A program made the position numbers and the translations under genes. This document shows positions 5,107-5,590 of a stretch of DNA of 5,590 bases, piece by piece. This DNA is from a bacterium (GTDB lineage Bacteria; Chloroflexota; Dormibacteria; UBA8260; Bog-877). Within the stretch, counting starts at the first letter, position 1. Each line of letters begins with the position of its first letter. The stretch is taken from positions 1 through 5,590 of the forward strand of contig JAKAWF010000252.1 of the NCBI GenBank assembly GCA_021817025.1, read 5' to 3'. The notes beneath the pieces are model-generated. The model ran no database searches, had not been told where the DNA came from, and was given only the letters and a program-made list of their open reading frames with translations.

Positions 5107-5178
5107 TGGGGCGTTGCCAAGTGGTAAGGCGCCTGACTCTGGATCAGGTAATCGGAGGTTCGAATCCTCCCGCCCCAG
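5107..5178 (+). tRNA. tRNA-Gln (anticodon CUG)
   Basis: A complete 72-base cloverleaf. The acceptor stem TGGGGCG pairs with CGCCCCA and the discriminator is G. The D arm is GCCAAGTGGTAAGGC. The anticodon arm is CCTGA-CTCTGGA-TCAGG with anticodon CTG, which reads the CAG codon. The variable loop is TAATC and the T arm is GGAGG-TTCGAAT-CCTCC. CCA is not encoded. It lies 141 bases after gltX on the same strand. The weak U1-A72 first pair is a known identity feature of bacterial tRNA-Gln and is also used by the GatCAB amidotransferase. Confidence 0.96.
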
Positions 5179-5235
5179 CCCTCCACTTCGATAGGAGCGC
5201 TTAACTCCATGGAAGGAACAACTGGGATGTGGCTT

Positions 5236-5322
5236 GCCACGAACTAGGGACCACCCAGAGAGGTTTTGGCCACAAACTGGGGACCACCCCAGGCCGTCTT
5301 GGCCAGGAACTAGGGACCACCT
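5236..5322. repeat. Three 21-nt direct repeats at an exact 33-bp period
   Basis: Copies lie at 5236-5256, 5269-5289 and 5302-5322, each fitting GCCAnRAACTRGGGACCACC plus one base. They differ from each other at only a few positions. The two 12-base spacers differ in sequence but both end in TTG. Thirty-three bases is close to three helical turns, so the copies would face the same side of the DNA. This could be a cluster of protein-binding sites, or the multi-repeat end of an insertion sequence (IS21-type ends carry such repeats); no transposase is visible. A small inverted repeat, GTGGC-TT-GCCAC (5229-5240), overlaps the first copy. Confidence 0.8.
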
Positions 5323-5427
5323 GGACCCTCGGAGCATCAGTCGGGCACCCTTCTCGTTTTCGGCGCGGAGGAGGTTGCAGATGTTCCGGGAGGCCCGAAT
5401 TTTCGCGCGGAGAGCCGGCCCGGCGGG

Positions 5428-5590
5428 GTGCCGGTTCGCTGGATCGACATCGATGACACTCTCGCGCGCCGGGCGGCCGCTATCAAGGCGCGAGGCGGGA
5501 TGAGCTACGCGGACGCCTTCGCCGCTGCCGCCGCATCGGTGCTCGATTGCCCGGTGCTTACCGGTGACCCTGAGTTCCGCGTGGCCGAGG
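5428..5590 (+). pseudogene. C-terminal part of a VapC-like PIN-domain protein, N-terminal half missing, cut by window edge
   Basis: From a GTG at 5428 the frame gives VPVRWIDIDDTLARRAAAIK, then GGMSYADAFAAAAAS and VLTGDPEFRVAE, and runs off the right edge. This is the standard second half of a VapC-type PIN RNase: the Asp of SYADAF and the Asp of TGDPEF are two of the metal-binding acids. A full gene would have about 60 more residues upstream with the first Asp and a Glu. The frame is open back to a TAG at 5311-5313, but that stretch (5314-5427) does not resemble a PIN N-terminus in any plus-strand frame. A good ribosome site (GGAGGAGG, 5366-5373) sits before an ATG at 5381, but that ATG is in another frame and stops at 5503. 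I read this as a truncated or frameshifted toxin gene next to the 33-bp repeats. Confidence 0.7.

Noticed and set aside
5236..5322. CRISPR array
   Set aside because: Repeats are only 21 nt and diverged, spacers are 12 nt, there are only three copies and no cas genes.
5154..5380. Attachment-site duplication of the tRNA-Gln 3' end
   Set aside because: Only a 7-base match (GGAGGTT) to the T arm recurs at 5369-5376, which is too short, and no integrase is present.
5229..5456. ORF with an 11-residue repeat (ELGTT/KLGTT)
   Set aside because: The peptide repeat simply reflects the 33-bp DNA period, which is 11 codons; there is no ribosome site and the rest of the frame is not protein-like.

Overview
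This is a 5.6 kb piece of a high-GC bacterial chromosome, or a contig from one. The GC-rich third codon positions, the PucR-type regulator with an RsbRD-like N-terminus, the -10 boxes without matching -35 boxes, and a gltX gene lying among its cognate tRNA genes all fit Actinomycetota or a similar high-GC soil lineage (for example Dormibacterota). No sequence search was possible, so the phylum is an inference. Neither tRNA gene encodes its CCA end.

Layout. The left edge (1-428, minus strand) holds most of an IS607-family serine recombinase that runs off the window. A short AT-rich segment (429-485) follows, probably the end of that element, and then a plus-strand PIN-domain (VapC-like) gene at 499-882. 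No antitoxin gene is visible beside it, and two expected catalytic acids are replaced. Positions 883-1350 hold a 77-codon minus-strand ORF of unknown function and the control region of the PucR/CdaR-type regulator gene at 1351-2598. A stem-loop lies downstream of the regulator, followed by a 129-residue membrane protein gene (2703-3092) whose 3' end carries a nested inverted repeat.

The core of the window is a Glu/Gln charging locus. tRNA-Glu(UUC) is on the minus strand at 3102-3173. A shared, symmetric -10 region separates it from a plus-strand unit of a 76-residue single-span membrane protein gene (3251-3481) and gltX (about 3502-4965). tRNA-Gln(CUG) follows at 5107-5178. If the organism uses the indirect GatCAB route, common in such lineages, GltX would charge both flanking tRNAs.

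The right end (5179-5590) looks like accessory DNA next to a tRNA. It holds three diverged 21-nt direct repeats at an exact 33-bp period, possibly binding sites or a mobile-element end, and then the C-terminal part of a second VapC-like PIN protein without its N-terminal half. Both ends of the window therefore show toxin genes beside mobile-element-like sequence, while the middle is conserved housekeeping DNA. No clearly new multi-gene system is present. The most unusual signals are the 33-bp repeat array, the nested inverted repeat at 3003-3090, the degenerate PIN gene beside the IS607 end, and the unexplained leader of the gltX unit.
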